A DNA stretch of 64,000 bases from Amblyomma americanum (taxonomy: Eukaryota; Arthropoda; Arachnida; Ixodida; Ixodidae), in contig NC_135505.1 of the NCBI RefSeq assembly GCF_052857255.1, positions 22,492,269 through 22,556,268 on the forward strand. The letters are read 5' to 3'. This document shows, one piece after another, positions 1 through 10,900 of this stretch. A program made the position numbers and the translations under genes. The notes under the pieces are model-generated. The model saw only the letters and a program-made list of their open reading frames with translations, did not search any database and had not been told where the DNA came from. Position 1 is the first letter of the stretch. Each line of letters opens with the position of its first letter.

Positions 1-387
1 CCACCGTAACGCTGGCAAGACGCCGGTGCAAACGTATACGAAGCGACGGTGGCGACCCCCGATAGATGCCTTCAACGTGCGGCGGCGTAGCTTTCATTTC
101 GCCAGCTGCTAGCCCGCACCGCTAGCCGCCAGAAATCACGGAGTCTCCGTTTACGTCACGTTTCACGTCACTCCGTTCTGTGTCGTGATAAGAGTTCTTC
201 GTGTCGTCATAAGAGTTCTCGAGTTTGAATCGGAGCGACGGGAAAAAATTTTTCAACTTCGAGTCTAAATTTTCTTGAAATAAATGCATCTTTCGCTCCC
301 GGACTAGCGTCAACAAAGCCATGAAATGCCGAACTATCAGATATTGCTAACAAAAAGTTTTGATAGGGTTCTCCTCAGTGTCCCTTT
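1..387. other. Non-coding stretch, window start
   Basis: I see no gene here. The only structure is a short imperfect tandem duplication of about 21 bp (units near 180-199 and 201-220, each with TCGTSATAAGAGTTCT). The short open frames have no recognisable domain. Confidence 0.4.
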
Positions 388-488
388 AAAGAGCCCCAGG
401 TGGTCGAAATTATTCGGAGCCCTCCACTACGGCGTCCCTCATAGCCTGAGTCGCTTTGGGAAGTTAAAAACCGTAAAAAACAAAACCA
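388..488 (+). mobile_element. Ruka-like SINE, 5'-truncated
   Basis: This is the 3' part of the window's commonest SINE. It carries the block CCCAGGTGGTCGAAATTATT, then the conserved tail CTCATAGCCTGAGTCGCTTT followed by an A-rich end. The tRNA-like head is missing, as is usual for 5'-truncated SINE copies. The family name is from memory of tick literature; the repeat itself is directly visible by comparison with the other copies in the window. Confidence 0.7.
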
Positions 489-3417
489 GCCGAAAAAGGG
501 TGGCCAGCTTAAGAGAAACACCTGTTTGCAATAATACGTATTTCTCTCTCTTTCAATGGACTGGGATGACAGCATGCAGTGTCGCTGGAAAGGCCGTTCC
601 AGTCTGCAGGCGTGCGCTAGGATCGCAGAAAGTGATGGACAGGGGATGGGCAACTCGTGGCGGATCGCTGGTGGGGTGCGCACGTGGCTCTCAGAAAAGG
701 CGGAAACCCTGGCGGTCACGAGAGCACGATGCACGAATGAGCCTCGTGGAGCGATTTTGAACGCACTCGGGAGCATTACTGAGATCAGCTTGAGGACGGT
801 TCCAAGCGGGCAGTGGGGACTCTCGTTTAAACTTCGAGTCTGTCGGATTACGGGCCCGAGTTGCGCGTTCGGGCAGACGACGCACGCATACGCTGCTCAT
901 GTGCGAGGACTGGTGCCAAGGACGCACGGAGTGTTTCTTTTGCCCGCCTCGCAGACGTCGTCACCCCACCGAAGCGGGGACCTTCTCGGCAGGGGACGCG
1001 ATCGATGCGGCTCCCCCTCCTGCAGGGAAGAATGGAGGGCGAATGAGTTGCGGTTTGAGGCCGCTCTACCAGCTGGACTCGCGCTGAGCATGGGAGGGGC
1101 TTCACGCGACGCCCTGGGCGCTGTGGGGGGAATGCGGAGCAGAATATGTCGGACGAAGCGGGCGTGAGGAGCGAATCCGAGGCAGATTCCGCGAGTGCGC
1201 GCCTTGCGTTAAGCACTCGCCGCTGACCGCCGTAGGGATGGCACTCTCAGCCACGTTCCGAAAGAACAGTTTGGGGTCTTCTCCCGAAAGAAGGCGTCGT
1301 GGTGCGGGAAGAGTGCATCTCATTTTGACGGGCTACAACCAGCGTATGTTCTTGCGTCGGAGGTGACGTTACGAACAAGTGCGTCCCACATTTACTACGA
1401 CAGTGTGCAGCATGTTGAGGCAGCTGCCAACACGTCGTTTCGGCTGCACTGTCCGACCGTGGTCTCCGCGATGAGCTCCGGCAGCGACGTGCTTAATCGC
1501 GGAGGCCACGCCTACGGTGGCCACGGCCCGACGCTTCTTTTGGCTCTTGTGGTGGCGCTGTGCGACTTCTTCTGACGTCGTTTACACGGAACGCTCGGCC
1601 CCGGCAGGCGAGGTAGTCGGCGGGACATTTGTGCGCTGTTGCCTTCACGGACGGTTCCTTGGGGTTGCTTTGGAAAAGCTTTCACCCTCGACGGAGCCTG
1701 GCGTAGAGCAGTGAGTACTGCCCATTGCACGCCGGGAGTGCTGCTTCCTGTGGATGGCGTAACCCCCCGCTCTTCCGGTTGCGCTATCATATTCGGAGCA
1801 GGATGTCCGCGCCCTCGACGGCGTCGCCCGTCGAACGACGACCGCCCCACGCATCACTGGACAGCGTTCGCCTTTTGAAGGCGGCCTTGAGAGTCGACTG
1901 CGAAGAGGAAGACGACGTTCAGAAGTGCCCCTTCTCTTGCAGAGCGGAAGAGAGGATCGAGCAACGGGCCATAAGCTGCGAATTCGGCCACAGGAGCGCG
2001 GCCTTCGTGCACGCGTGTTGTGCACGTATACGCGTGCCCGCTCTATATAGAGACGGGCTCGGCTTCAGACTTATCCGTGACATCAAGGAAGGTCGGATAG
2101 TCGATTTAAACGCACTATTATAGTTTATGTTCGGCTCATCTGCAGGGCGTGGGAAGACGTTGCTGACGCCTCAATCGCTCCGTCTCCCTGCAGTCGGCGT
2201 CGCTCGAACCTTGGGACCGTCGTGTTTGCTGCGGCTCCTCTTCCGTGCGCGGTTCCGTCGACAGAGTCCGATGCGAGGCGTCGACCGGCTCGCAGGAGCG
2301 TCAAGTGCTTTCGTCTCGCAATGGGTCCACGCGACGTTCGAGGCATGGCAGCTATGCTGACACCGTACCGCGCGTCCCGTTTCTGCGCGACCAACGTCGG
2401 AGCCGGTCGTTGGTCGATGGTCATGTCCTCTGCCCTCGAACGCCAAGCTCACTTGGGACAGCACCCAGTGCGCCACTGGAACCTGTGCACTTCAGTGTCG
2501 CGGCGAGAGCGACCAAGGCCGCGGCGTCTGCCGTCTGTGCAATGCTCATGGTGGAAATCATTGTTCCAAACACGATGACGTCACCAGGTTTTCACTGGAG
2601 AAGCTTACCCTTGGCGCTAATGCGAGTGCGGCGGCTTAAACGCAACAGGCGTCCTATGGGGCTGCGAATGAGTTGGGCACCACCTCATTTGTCGATGAAA
2701 TCGCTTCAGCACAAAGGTAAACGCCCCCTGCAATTTGTAGATCCTTGTCCTGTCCTAATTTTTTGCGAATTGTCTGCCCTTGCAGCTCTCGGCAGCACAC
2801 GGCGCGCTGTTTTCTGCCATTTTTTTTTATTATGCTCTGACCCCTTTTGTCCGGAAGCCACATTTTAACGCAGCGTATTTTCTTGTATCGTGGACTACGG
2901 TTCCGCTACTGGCACATTGTAATTCTTGCAGAGGGTGCAGTGGACCCACTGCCTTTGCTTGTGCATTGGGTGCATTCGATCTTCTGTCAGTTAGTTCTCT
3001 GGGGCGATTGGTGGTGGAAAGAAATTGCCGGCAGTGGGTGACACTGCGCTCTTCTCAGTCGGTGAGAGCTGCGGACGCATACGGCGGAGAGCCTCGATCG
3101 TGCGCCACCCATGGCTGTTGGGCGAATATACTGCCCGCGACTGCAGTGAACTAGAACATTAGGTAGTGCGCTCACTGCGCCGCGTCTCCGTAGGCCGAGG
3201 TGAAGCCGCCGGTGTCGACATTTCTTTAGTTTCCCGCTTGTCCGCTAGGTGCCCCCGTCGTTCCGAGCACTGTAGTCGCCGCGGCACAAGTAGGCGCGGT
3301 CATGCGCTTGGGAGTCGTTTTTTTTTTTTTGTCGTTGTTGTTTGTTGTGCTCATTTTGTGCTTGATTTGGAGGATTCAGTGTCGTGCTTAGAACATTATT
3401 TCGTCTCCCACGAACCT
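489..3417. other. GC-rich non-coding stretch, no supported gene
   Basis: Overlapping open frames of up to about 200 codons occur on both strands (for example 556-1167 and 2245-2868). They are rich in Arg, Ser and Cys, overlap one another, and show no domain, so I treat them as chance frames in GC-rich DNA. A TATA-like CTATATAGA lies at about 2041-2050, but I see no coding exon after it. A T-run follows 3319. Confidence 0.4.
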
Positions 3418-3428
3418 GCAATGCAAGG

Positions 3429-3665
3429 TTTGGTTTATGGGGGTTTAACGTCCCAAAGCGACTCAGGCTATGAGGGACGCCTCAGTGAAGGGATCCGGAG
3501 ATTTCGACCACCTGGGGTTCTTTAACATGCGTGCACTGACATCGCCCAGTACACGGGCCTCTAGAACTGCGCCTCCATAGAAATTCGACCGCCGCAGCCG
3601 GGATCGAGCCCGCCTCTTTCGGGTCAGCAGCCCAGCGCCATCACCACTGAGCCACCGCGGCGGTG
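3429..3665 (-). mobile_element. Ruka-like SINE, full length, with TSD
   Basis: On the minus strand this copy has the full order: a tRNA-related head (CCGCGGTGGCTCAGTGGT, then a B-box-like GGGCTCGATCCC), the body with CACCTGGGGTTCTTTAAC on the plus strand, and the GTCGCTTTGGGACGTTAAAC tail. An 11-bp target duplication GCAATGCAAGG lies at 3418-3428 and 3666-3676. This shows a complete, fairly recent insertion by LINE machinery. The B box marks an RNA polymerase III internal promoter and not a tRNA gene. Confidence 0.85.
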
Positions 3666-3949
3666 GCAATGCAAGGATGTAGCATCCTGGATAGATTGAG
3701 ACAGTGTTCCGTAAAGGAGAAAAATGCTGGATCGTCTGCAAGAACCATTGCTTCGCGCCGGGTTTCGATACCGGCTGTGCCTACAGGAAAGATGGCCCGA
3801 AGGTAGCCCTCTTCAGCGTGCTCAGTTTCTAATTATAGTTTTGATAGTCATAATCGCAGTTTTTAATCATAGTAAACTGCCTTTCATTTTTGGCTTGGTG
3901 AAATGTATTTCTCAGGGAAACTGTGACGATTTGGCCTCCTTGCTTGATG

Positions 3950-4515
3950 TGGAAGATAAAGACGCTGCTGAGATATCTGAACGTCGCATGCCAGCAGGAA
4001 AGACAGTGAAGTTGCCGGTTGATCAGGCTGGGGCATGTCTTGATCACTGTGAGCATATAGCCAAGAGTGACTCACGTCTAGTCAGTCTTTCACATCGCAG
4101 GCTATGTAGCACGAAAATGTGTCTTAAAGGCAAAGTGTGAAAGCGGCAGTGCCCTCCCAACTATGCTAGCCACTGATGAGTTTTCAACTTACAAGACAGG
4201 CAAAATACTGCGACAATGTATACGACTCATCTACCATTCCGCACAGCTCTATGATTCTGTGCTGAAGCTTGAGAACATTTTTACAGAATGCTGCAGCCAA
4301 AGCCAAGTCCATTCAGAGAGCACCTTTGACGTGCTGGATGTGGTCAGGGCAAGGCTGTGTAAAGAGATTGGTTGCAATTCTTCACGCAGTTCTATCCAAG
4401 TTAATTTTAAAATTTTACATCGTAGTATGGCTTCATTTTTTTGTGAAAGGAGTGAACACTGATAGGCCCGGCAGACGTGAACGGGCCAAGCACTTGAAGG
4501 TGAGCCGTAGCTGAA
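3950..4515 (+). pseudogene. Decayed P-type transposase C-terminus
   Basis: Two to three frames together read like the C-terminal region of a THAP9/P-element transposase. There is a HIAGYVARKC-type motif near 4090, then a helical stretch with LKLENIFTEC (about 4262-4300), and finally LHFFVKGVNTDR...RAKHLK near 4430-4500. The same order, with a similar glycine-rich motif followed by an LIYP-type segment and a charged helix, is found in the P transposase of this window (44.4-45 kb). Several frame breaks and no start or upstream domains mark it as a relic. The P assignment is by similarity that I can see; hAT is a weaker alternative. Confidence 0.5.
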
Positions 4516-4631
4516 CCACTGCGATACTTGCTTTCTCTGCGCGCTTATCTCAAACAATATAAATAAATTTGTCTTTGCCCCATTTGAAGAGGAAGGGCTT
4601 CGTGTGCTGTTTAATTTTAAATTTACAAAAA

Positions 4632-4816
4632 ACGCGGGTTCGATTCCGACCGCGGTGGTCGAATTTCGCTGGAGGCGAAATTCTAGAGGTCCGTGTACTG
4701 TGCGATGTCAGTGCACTTTAGAACCCCAGGTGGCCGAAATCTTCTGAGCCCTTCACTAAGGCGTCCCTCACGGTCTGTGTCGCTTTGGGATGTTAAACCC
4801 CGATAAACCATAGACC
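4632..4816 (+). mobile_element. Ruka-like SINE, head-truncated
   Basis: This copy begins within the tRNA-like head at the B-box GGGTTCGATTCC. It continues through GTACTGTGCGATGTCAGTGC and ends in the diverged tail GTCGCTTTGGGATGTTAAAC plus an A-rich end. It is one of the + strand copies and has several substitutions relative to the others. Confidence 0.8.
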
Positions 4817-6542
4817 ATAGTTTCAAATCTGCTGAACACCTTTAGGCTGATGCTACAGCAGAGAAGTTACAGCATGCTAGTTCAGAGGAATGGGCGGGTA
4901 CAGGCAATTCGAAAAGAGTGAACGAGTCGCGAAATTAGCTGCATGGTAGTGGAACGCCAGAGTTAAATCGGCCGGCGAGCATGTGTGAAGTTTCACAGCC
5001 GTCATTAGCATTTATCTGAAGCGCGATATTTGTCTACTTTAAAGTTGGGAATAAAGCGACACGCCGTATCATAACTGGTGTGCTCAAAACATATGCTTTT
5101 TAGTCGCATTGGTCGGACGATGCGGGGCGTCGAGTCAGCAGTTTCAGCTGATGAGTTCTTGGAATCTGAAAGTAGCGGCTGGTCGCTGTACACCTGCGCT
5201 CAACGCGCTTGACTCTGCCGTGCCTTCGCGCGAGTGAGGATATTATTAAACGTTCATGCGCCAGTGTTGACCAACACACATGATGCAAAATAGTTTAGTC
5301 CGCGCAGGCGTGATCTTTTGGCACTAACATGGCATTTTGTCCCGTATACTGTACGCCTGGACCGCTTTCCCCTGCCTTCCTATAGTGAAAACGACAGCAG
5401 CGCCGCCGCCGTTTTGCGACAGCGGCGGCTTCACTCCAGCCCGGCCTGTGAGCACACTATCCCTATTCTGCAGTTCACTGTGCCGCGACTGCGGCCCGGC
5501 TCGCGGCGGCTCTGACGCACGGCCGGCTTCTGGGCAAGCTAACCGGGCGGCCTGCGCACTATGTGGGCCGTTCAGTGCGGGGTGGCGAGAGCGGCCCGAG
5601 TTCCCCTCGGATGGGGAGCAATGTGCTCCCCTGATTACGCCCGCCGCGTCCTCGATAGCCGCGCAATTGAAGAAAACAATGAAAATTGAAGAAAACAATT
5701 GAAGAAAAAAATGAAAAATGCGGTCAAAGGTGTTTCCAACGGGCAAGGCGATAACCAGGACCCGTTTAGATTGTAGTGGGGACTTGTGTCCGGGATTATA
5801 CTTTTCTGTACTTGCGAGACAATCCACCGGAATCGTGTACGCGCCGCCGGCATATGTGGCACGCGCTCTGTTAATTGCTTCGCTCGTGGAGTGTGTCCAG
5901 AGTTTTACGTAACTCGTTGCAGGTGACTTGTAATAAATTTCATTGAAAATTTGTAATTTATTTGTAAGCTGTAATTATAATGCATTCGTTACTGTTTATA
6001 GGTTGCAGCGTTCTGGTAATCTGATTATTTTTTCAGCAGCCGAGTACCAAAGTCAGTAATTACATTCTATTCGAACAACAAGTTGCAGCCGCCGGTATAA
6101 CTTCGAGAACCTGCACTTCAGAAGGGTTAACTGACGGGATGGATGCTTCACAGCCATTGTATTCCTCTCATTCAGCGCAAAACACGCACCAGACGACAGA
6201 AGGCAACACGCAGGACGAAACGCCACTCGCAACTGATTCATTCGAGGAAAGATCAGAGCATATACATGTTCGCTGCGGTCGTCACCTTGCAAGGGACCGT
6301 GGAGATGAGCACGCGGGAAGTTAACACATGAATGTGGAAGAAGAAAATTTATCTCCCTGTCGTGGAGAGAGCGAGGTAAGTATCAGTGAAATTCACTAGC
6401 TTGTAAGATGGTGTGGGTTGGGAGTAGGATCTTGTGTGTTCCTTTCTGTTTTCTGGTGTGTGTTTTGCGCTTAATGAGATGAATATAACGGCTGTTATTT
6501 GGCGCATGTGCACTGGATCCCGCTATTCCCCGGTCCCTCTTA
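4817..6542. other. Non-coding stretch
   Basis: I see no supported gene. A short A-rich tandem repeat built on ATTGAAGAAAACAAT lies at about 5665-5715. AT-rich DNA with AATAAATTT elements follows at 5930-6000. Open frames at 5324-5827 are GC-rich chance frames overlapping on both strands. Confidence 0.4.
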
Positions 6543-6662
6543 CCTTTAAGCAGTGTTGGTGGTAACGCGTTACAAGTAACGGCGTTGCCGGTAGCGCGTT
6601 ACTTTTTTCGGTAACTTGGTAACGCACTCGTTACCATTTCCGTAGTGTAACGGGCAACGTGC

Positions 6663-6663
<1 letters not shown>

Positions 6664-6700
<37 letters not shown>
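6664..6700. repeat. (AAT)n microsatellite tail of SINE
   Basis: About twelve AAT units form the 3' tail of the adjacent minus-strand SINE. A shorter AAT tail sits at the same place in the related copy near 31538. Confidence 0.9.
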
Positions 6701-7004
6701 TGGTTTTTTGGGGAAAGGAAATGGCGCAGTATCTGTCTCATATATCTTTGGACACCTGAACCGCGCCGTAAGGGAAGGGACAAGGGAGGGAGTGAAAGAA
6801 GAAGGGAAGAAGGAAGTGCCGTAGTGGAGGGCTCCGGAATATTTTCGACCGCCTGGGGATCTTTAACGTGCACTGACATCGCACAGCACACGGGCGCCTT
6901 AGCGTTTTTCCTCCATAAAAACGCAGCCGCGGCGGTTTGGTTCGAACCCGAGAACTCCGGATCAGTAGTCGAGCGCCCTAACCACTGAGCCACCGCGGCG
7001 GGGC
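6666..7004 (-). mobile_element. Second tRNA-headed SINE family, full length
   Basis: Read on the minus strand it starts with a tRNA-like head (CCGCGGTGGCTCAGTGGTTA, B box GGGTTCGAACC). It then shares the central block around GTGCACGTTAAAGATCCCCA with the Ruka-like family, but ends in a different tail (GAGACAGATACTGCGCCATT, then AAT repeats). A 13-bp target duplication GGCAACGTGCTTA occurs at 6653-6665 and 7005-7017, so the insertion into the hAT-like element is exact. Related copies are at 28640 and 31538. Confidence 0.85.
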
Positions 7005-7427
7005 GGCAACGTGCTTACGTTAACGTTTTTCGGTAACTTGAGGTGTCACGTTACTAGTTACCCACTCCGCCCCTTTTTAGAAAAACAAGCGCAGACCGCC
7101 TAAAGTGGTGTTGCAAATAAACAAAAATGTACAGGTGCTCTCGGCGACCCTTGTTGCGGCTCGCATGCATGCCAGAAAACACCTGCCCTTGACGATGCAC
7201 CCAACTAAAAAAAAAAAAAGTGAGAATAGCCATAAAGCACGAAACACGCATTCACACACTTGCCTTCAGCTACCTTTCCTTCCTGAACCATTCACGCACA
7301 CAACTCTCTAAAGGGTGGAAGCATGCCGAGCATTTTGGAACATCACATTTTTCAGAATTCCTGTAAATTCGTTGAGAGTTAAGCGATGTTTTCTTTGAAG
7401 TACTTGTATTTGGGCGTGTTGGTTCAT

Positions 7428-7557
7428 ATCTTTTCAGGTGGACACAGGGGCGCAACAAAAACACACGGACATAGAAGTAGACAGGGACGAGCGCTCGTCC
7501 CTGTCTACTTCTATGTCCGTGTGTTTTTGTTGCGCCCCTGTGTCCACCTGAAAAGAT
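7428..7557. repeat. Perfect 130-bp palindrome
   Basis: Two 65-base arms (7428-7492 and 7493-7557) are exact reverse complements with no spacer; the centre is GACGAGCGCTCGTC. Outer ends are ATCTTTTCAGGTGG and its complement. An imperfect direct repeat GATGTTTTCTTT(CC)GAAG flanks the region at 7385 and 7555. It lies inside the hAT-like element. It may be a palindromic MITE; no coding capacity. Confidence 0.9.
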
Positions 7558-7998
7558 GTTTTCTTTCCGAAGTTAGAATTGGTGATAAAGTGTCAATTTG
7601 TGTTTAATGTCACATTCAGAAATGGCTTCACCATGTGGCACAGGGTTAGAAGCCATCACATGTAGCTTACACTACAGGCAAGTTCAGGTCACTATAACAT
7701 TGATAAGCTCCTGCACATTTGTGCAAAGTATTCTCGTTAAATCAGGATTTTGCGTAAAATCGTTGTTTGGGCTTGTATTTTCATGTGAAATATGAGCTTT
7801 TTTAAAATTGTTATCGTGAGTTCTTAAGGCGAAGACGCACAAAATAAAATTTATGGCCATGAAGTAACGGCGAAATAACTTGCGATACTTTTTTTCGGTA
7901 CGCGGTGACGGTAACGCGTTCCTTTTCTTTTTGTAACGTAACGAGTAACGTAATTAGTTACTTTTTTTCGGTAGCGCGCCTACAACACTGCCTATAAG

Positions 7999-10900
7999 GT
8001 GCCCCTATTCTAAAGTGACCTGACGGTCGCGCTGTGCAGAAGTCGCTCGCACAAGGCTGTCCGAACATGCAAGCCTGAGCGACTTGCATTTGAGCAGGCC
8101 GTGTTCCGTGGCTCGCATTCCTTCTCGACGGCACAGCAGAATCTCGTGTGCAGTCAGCTTAGTCCCTTAAGAGTGCGAACAACAACGAAGCGCGGCGCTT
8201 TGCGTACACGTTATGCATGCATGACTAAATGCACGCTGTTGCTCGTAGCACTGCTCCGTACAGAGTGGTTGTGTTATGTTTGATCGATAATGTTTGCAAT
8301 GCATCCATCGCTTAGGGGCTGAGCATCCAGATGAGTGCGCAGCAGTTTTCGCCACAGTTTCTCTGTAAATAAACGTTCCGATTCTTAGCCACAAGTCCGG
8401 GTCTCCCTGCAGCGCGTACACCGATAGAGCGTTCAGTGTCGCGTGCTGTTGAGTTTTTCACAATAAAAGGCGGGGAAAAACATTTGATAAAAAATCTATT
8501 ACTAATTTGTAATTGCTCAATTACTTTTTGGGGCTGTATAGTTGACCCCTGAGATCAGTTGCATTCGAGGCGAAGGAATTGCAGTTTCTTTTGTGTAACT
8601 CTATACGTGCAAGACGGCGTGATGGAACCAACCGCGCGCTGCAGCGTCGGCTCAGAGTCGGCCAGCGAATGCTGCACAGCACGCAAACCGAGGAGCGATC
8701 GAGGACTGGCCGCGTACATTTCGTTCCATGTGGCACTGTCAGCCGGCTCGCCCTACCTGTCCCCGCAGCTATAAGCCCGTTATACTCAGTGGTGCGGGCA
8801 GCTAGGCGCACTTTCTTTTTCGTGCTTGGTATCATCGTCCCACAATATTTTTTGTCCCCGCAGCTGTTTTCCGCGCGGACGTTGAAGGGCAGCCGCTGCA
8901 TGCAGCGCTCTTGGAATTCCGCCCTCGAATGCGCAGCACTTGCGGGGGAAGAAGAAGCCTTTCAATGCTGGCGTGTGAAATGGTGACGCAATCGCCGAAT
9001 TATTCGTCCACTGTCTGATTTCCGTCGGGACAGAGATGCTTGGTCCGCCAATTCCCGAATATATCGACAGGTGCCCGTCGGTAACTTTCGTTTCCGCCGC
9101 TGCAGAGGAGATTCCGCGCTTTCCCAGCCCCTCTGAAAGCACTGGGCGTGTTACTCAACTCTGCCGTGCTCCCAGCAGTTTGGTGGATCCAGTTTTCACC
9201 AAGACGGCCCGGAGTCCACCGCGTGGCACTGCGCTGCCGAGTAGCCTGAAGCGCGCCTTGCGCGAGGAATTTTTTTTTTTTTTTTTTTGGGGGGGGGGGG
9301 GGGTGACCGGTATGTTTCCCACGAAGAGTTCTGTAACTTTGAATGCTCGTTTCTGACGTAGTAACACACGGAACATATATTCCGGATTTTCTAGTCTCCT
9401 TTTTCGGGAGTGAACATATTTAACATTATTCTAAATTTTTGTGCTATATACTCTCAGAATTTTTGTGCTACTCTCAAAATTTTGCCTATCAAAGATGTTT
9501 TCTTCTTAAGCAGTGGTGCACATCCTGTTTTATTCTTTATGTGATTAAAAAGAGCTCTCGAATAAAAAAAATCGGCAGATACTTAAGACTGCTTACCTGC
9601 AAAAATTCGGAGGCATTAAACTGCTGACCGCCGAGTCACGATACGTCGCATAATGATTGAGTCATGAGTATTAATTACTACGCATACTTTGTAGACATTC
9701 TGTACGCCTTACATTACGTTGCCTGTAAAGTGCTGAGTCATGATACGTTACGGAATGACCGAGTCATAACCTCTATAGCTCATGGTACGTTACCTTTCAT
9801 CATTCCTGACTATACATGTGCGCTTACATCATGTGTTTTGACATCGTACACCGACGTACTGCGTCATCCGAATTTCGTGCCGTAGACGGCGGCGGACGGC
9901 TTTTTTTTCTTTTGCCAATGGCACGACATGTGGTGCTCTCGCATTGAATGTTTTCCTGCGGTAAGGAAACAGTTGAGCGGCCGGCGACAAGCCCTTGCAG
10001 TGCTGTTGGCGACGCACAGAACACACGCCCCTTGCGTGCGGGAAATGGCGGCGTTCAAAAGAAGGGCCGGCGAAGGAATGCATCATCGTCCAGCGAAAGC
10101 AAAACGGCGATTTCCCTCCAATCGCGTTGCGCGGGGAACATATCGGCGCTCGCTTATTGCACAGCGAGAGCCGCTGCACGAGACCCGGCTGGTCGAGCTC
10201 CGCTACGCAGTTCGGCCCCGCTTGTCATCGGTCGGAGCACCGGTTATGGGCACTGGCCCTGCAAGAATGTACACTACTGACTGTCCGAAGTATTTGCTTT
10301 TTTGCGAGAGCTGCAGTCGTGTTGGTCGGTTCGCGATGGCCGCGTTGCAGCGCTGTGCAGGCTGCAGCGTTCTCGCCTGCAGAAACTCGTTGGTATAGAG
10401 ATTTGGCGTAGCGGAGACGTATACCACATTAGCGGACGCTGCAGGTTGCGCATGCGCAATGGCCCCGCCCGTGGCACTGTGCGTGCGGAGGGCGTTTGAG
10501 CTGGGTGACAATAGTTTGTGTCTGCCTTCAGTCTGTAAAATCTCAAAACGGCAGCGATATGGCGCGCGAGCAGTGAATGATGCGATGCCGGCGAGCGTTT
10601 TGTGCGGGACTCGTTTTTGTGCAATCTGGGCGAAGCCGGTTCTGCATAACGCTTTGCAAGTGTTGCGAATTGATCAGCGAAGTCCTAAGCTACCTTCAAC
10701 TCATTTTGCTGAGGGGAGGGTGAGCGCAGGGTCCTATACCCGCGGCACAACTGAGAACTCTTGCTTTGTTTCGTTCATTTAGTTCTATTTTTCCGGCTGT
10801 CGTTATTTCGCCCTTTGCCGCAGGGTGTCACGCACTGCGACGTCCGCGACACATTGCGTGTGTTCAGGAGGCGCAGCAGAGCGCTCATTTATATAGTTCG

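Larger units (their letters stand above)
6551..7990. mobile_element. hAT-like non-autonomous transposon
   Basis: The ends are CAGTGTTGGTGG on the left and CCTACAACACTG on the right, a short imperfect terminal inverted repeat with the CAGTG start common in hAT elements. The flanks are CCTTTAAG (6543-6550) and CCTATAAG (7991-7998), matching at 7 of 8 positions, as expected for the 8-bp hAT target duplication. Both subterminal regions are packed with direct and inverted TAACG/CGTTAC motifs (for example GGTAACGCGTTAC), plausible transposase-binding repeats. No transposase frame is present. A SINE and a palindromic repeat have inserted into it later. Confidence 0.7.

Noticed and set aside
556..1167. 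203-codon plus-strand open frame
   Set aside because: GC-rich DNA with long frames in four other phases; composition biased and no domain or splice structure.
4627..4645. B-box-like GGGTTCGATTCC suggesting a tRNA gene
   Set aside because: It is the head of a SINE with the family body directly after it; no cloverleaf can be formed. The same holds for the heads at 3640, 6950, 31800, 51400, 61500 and 62820.
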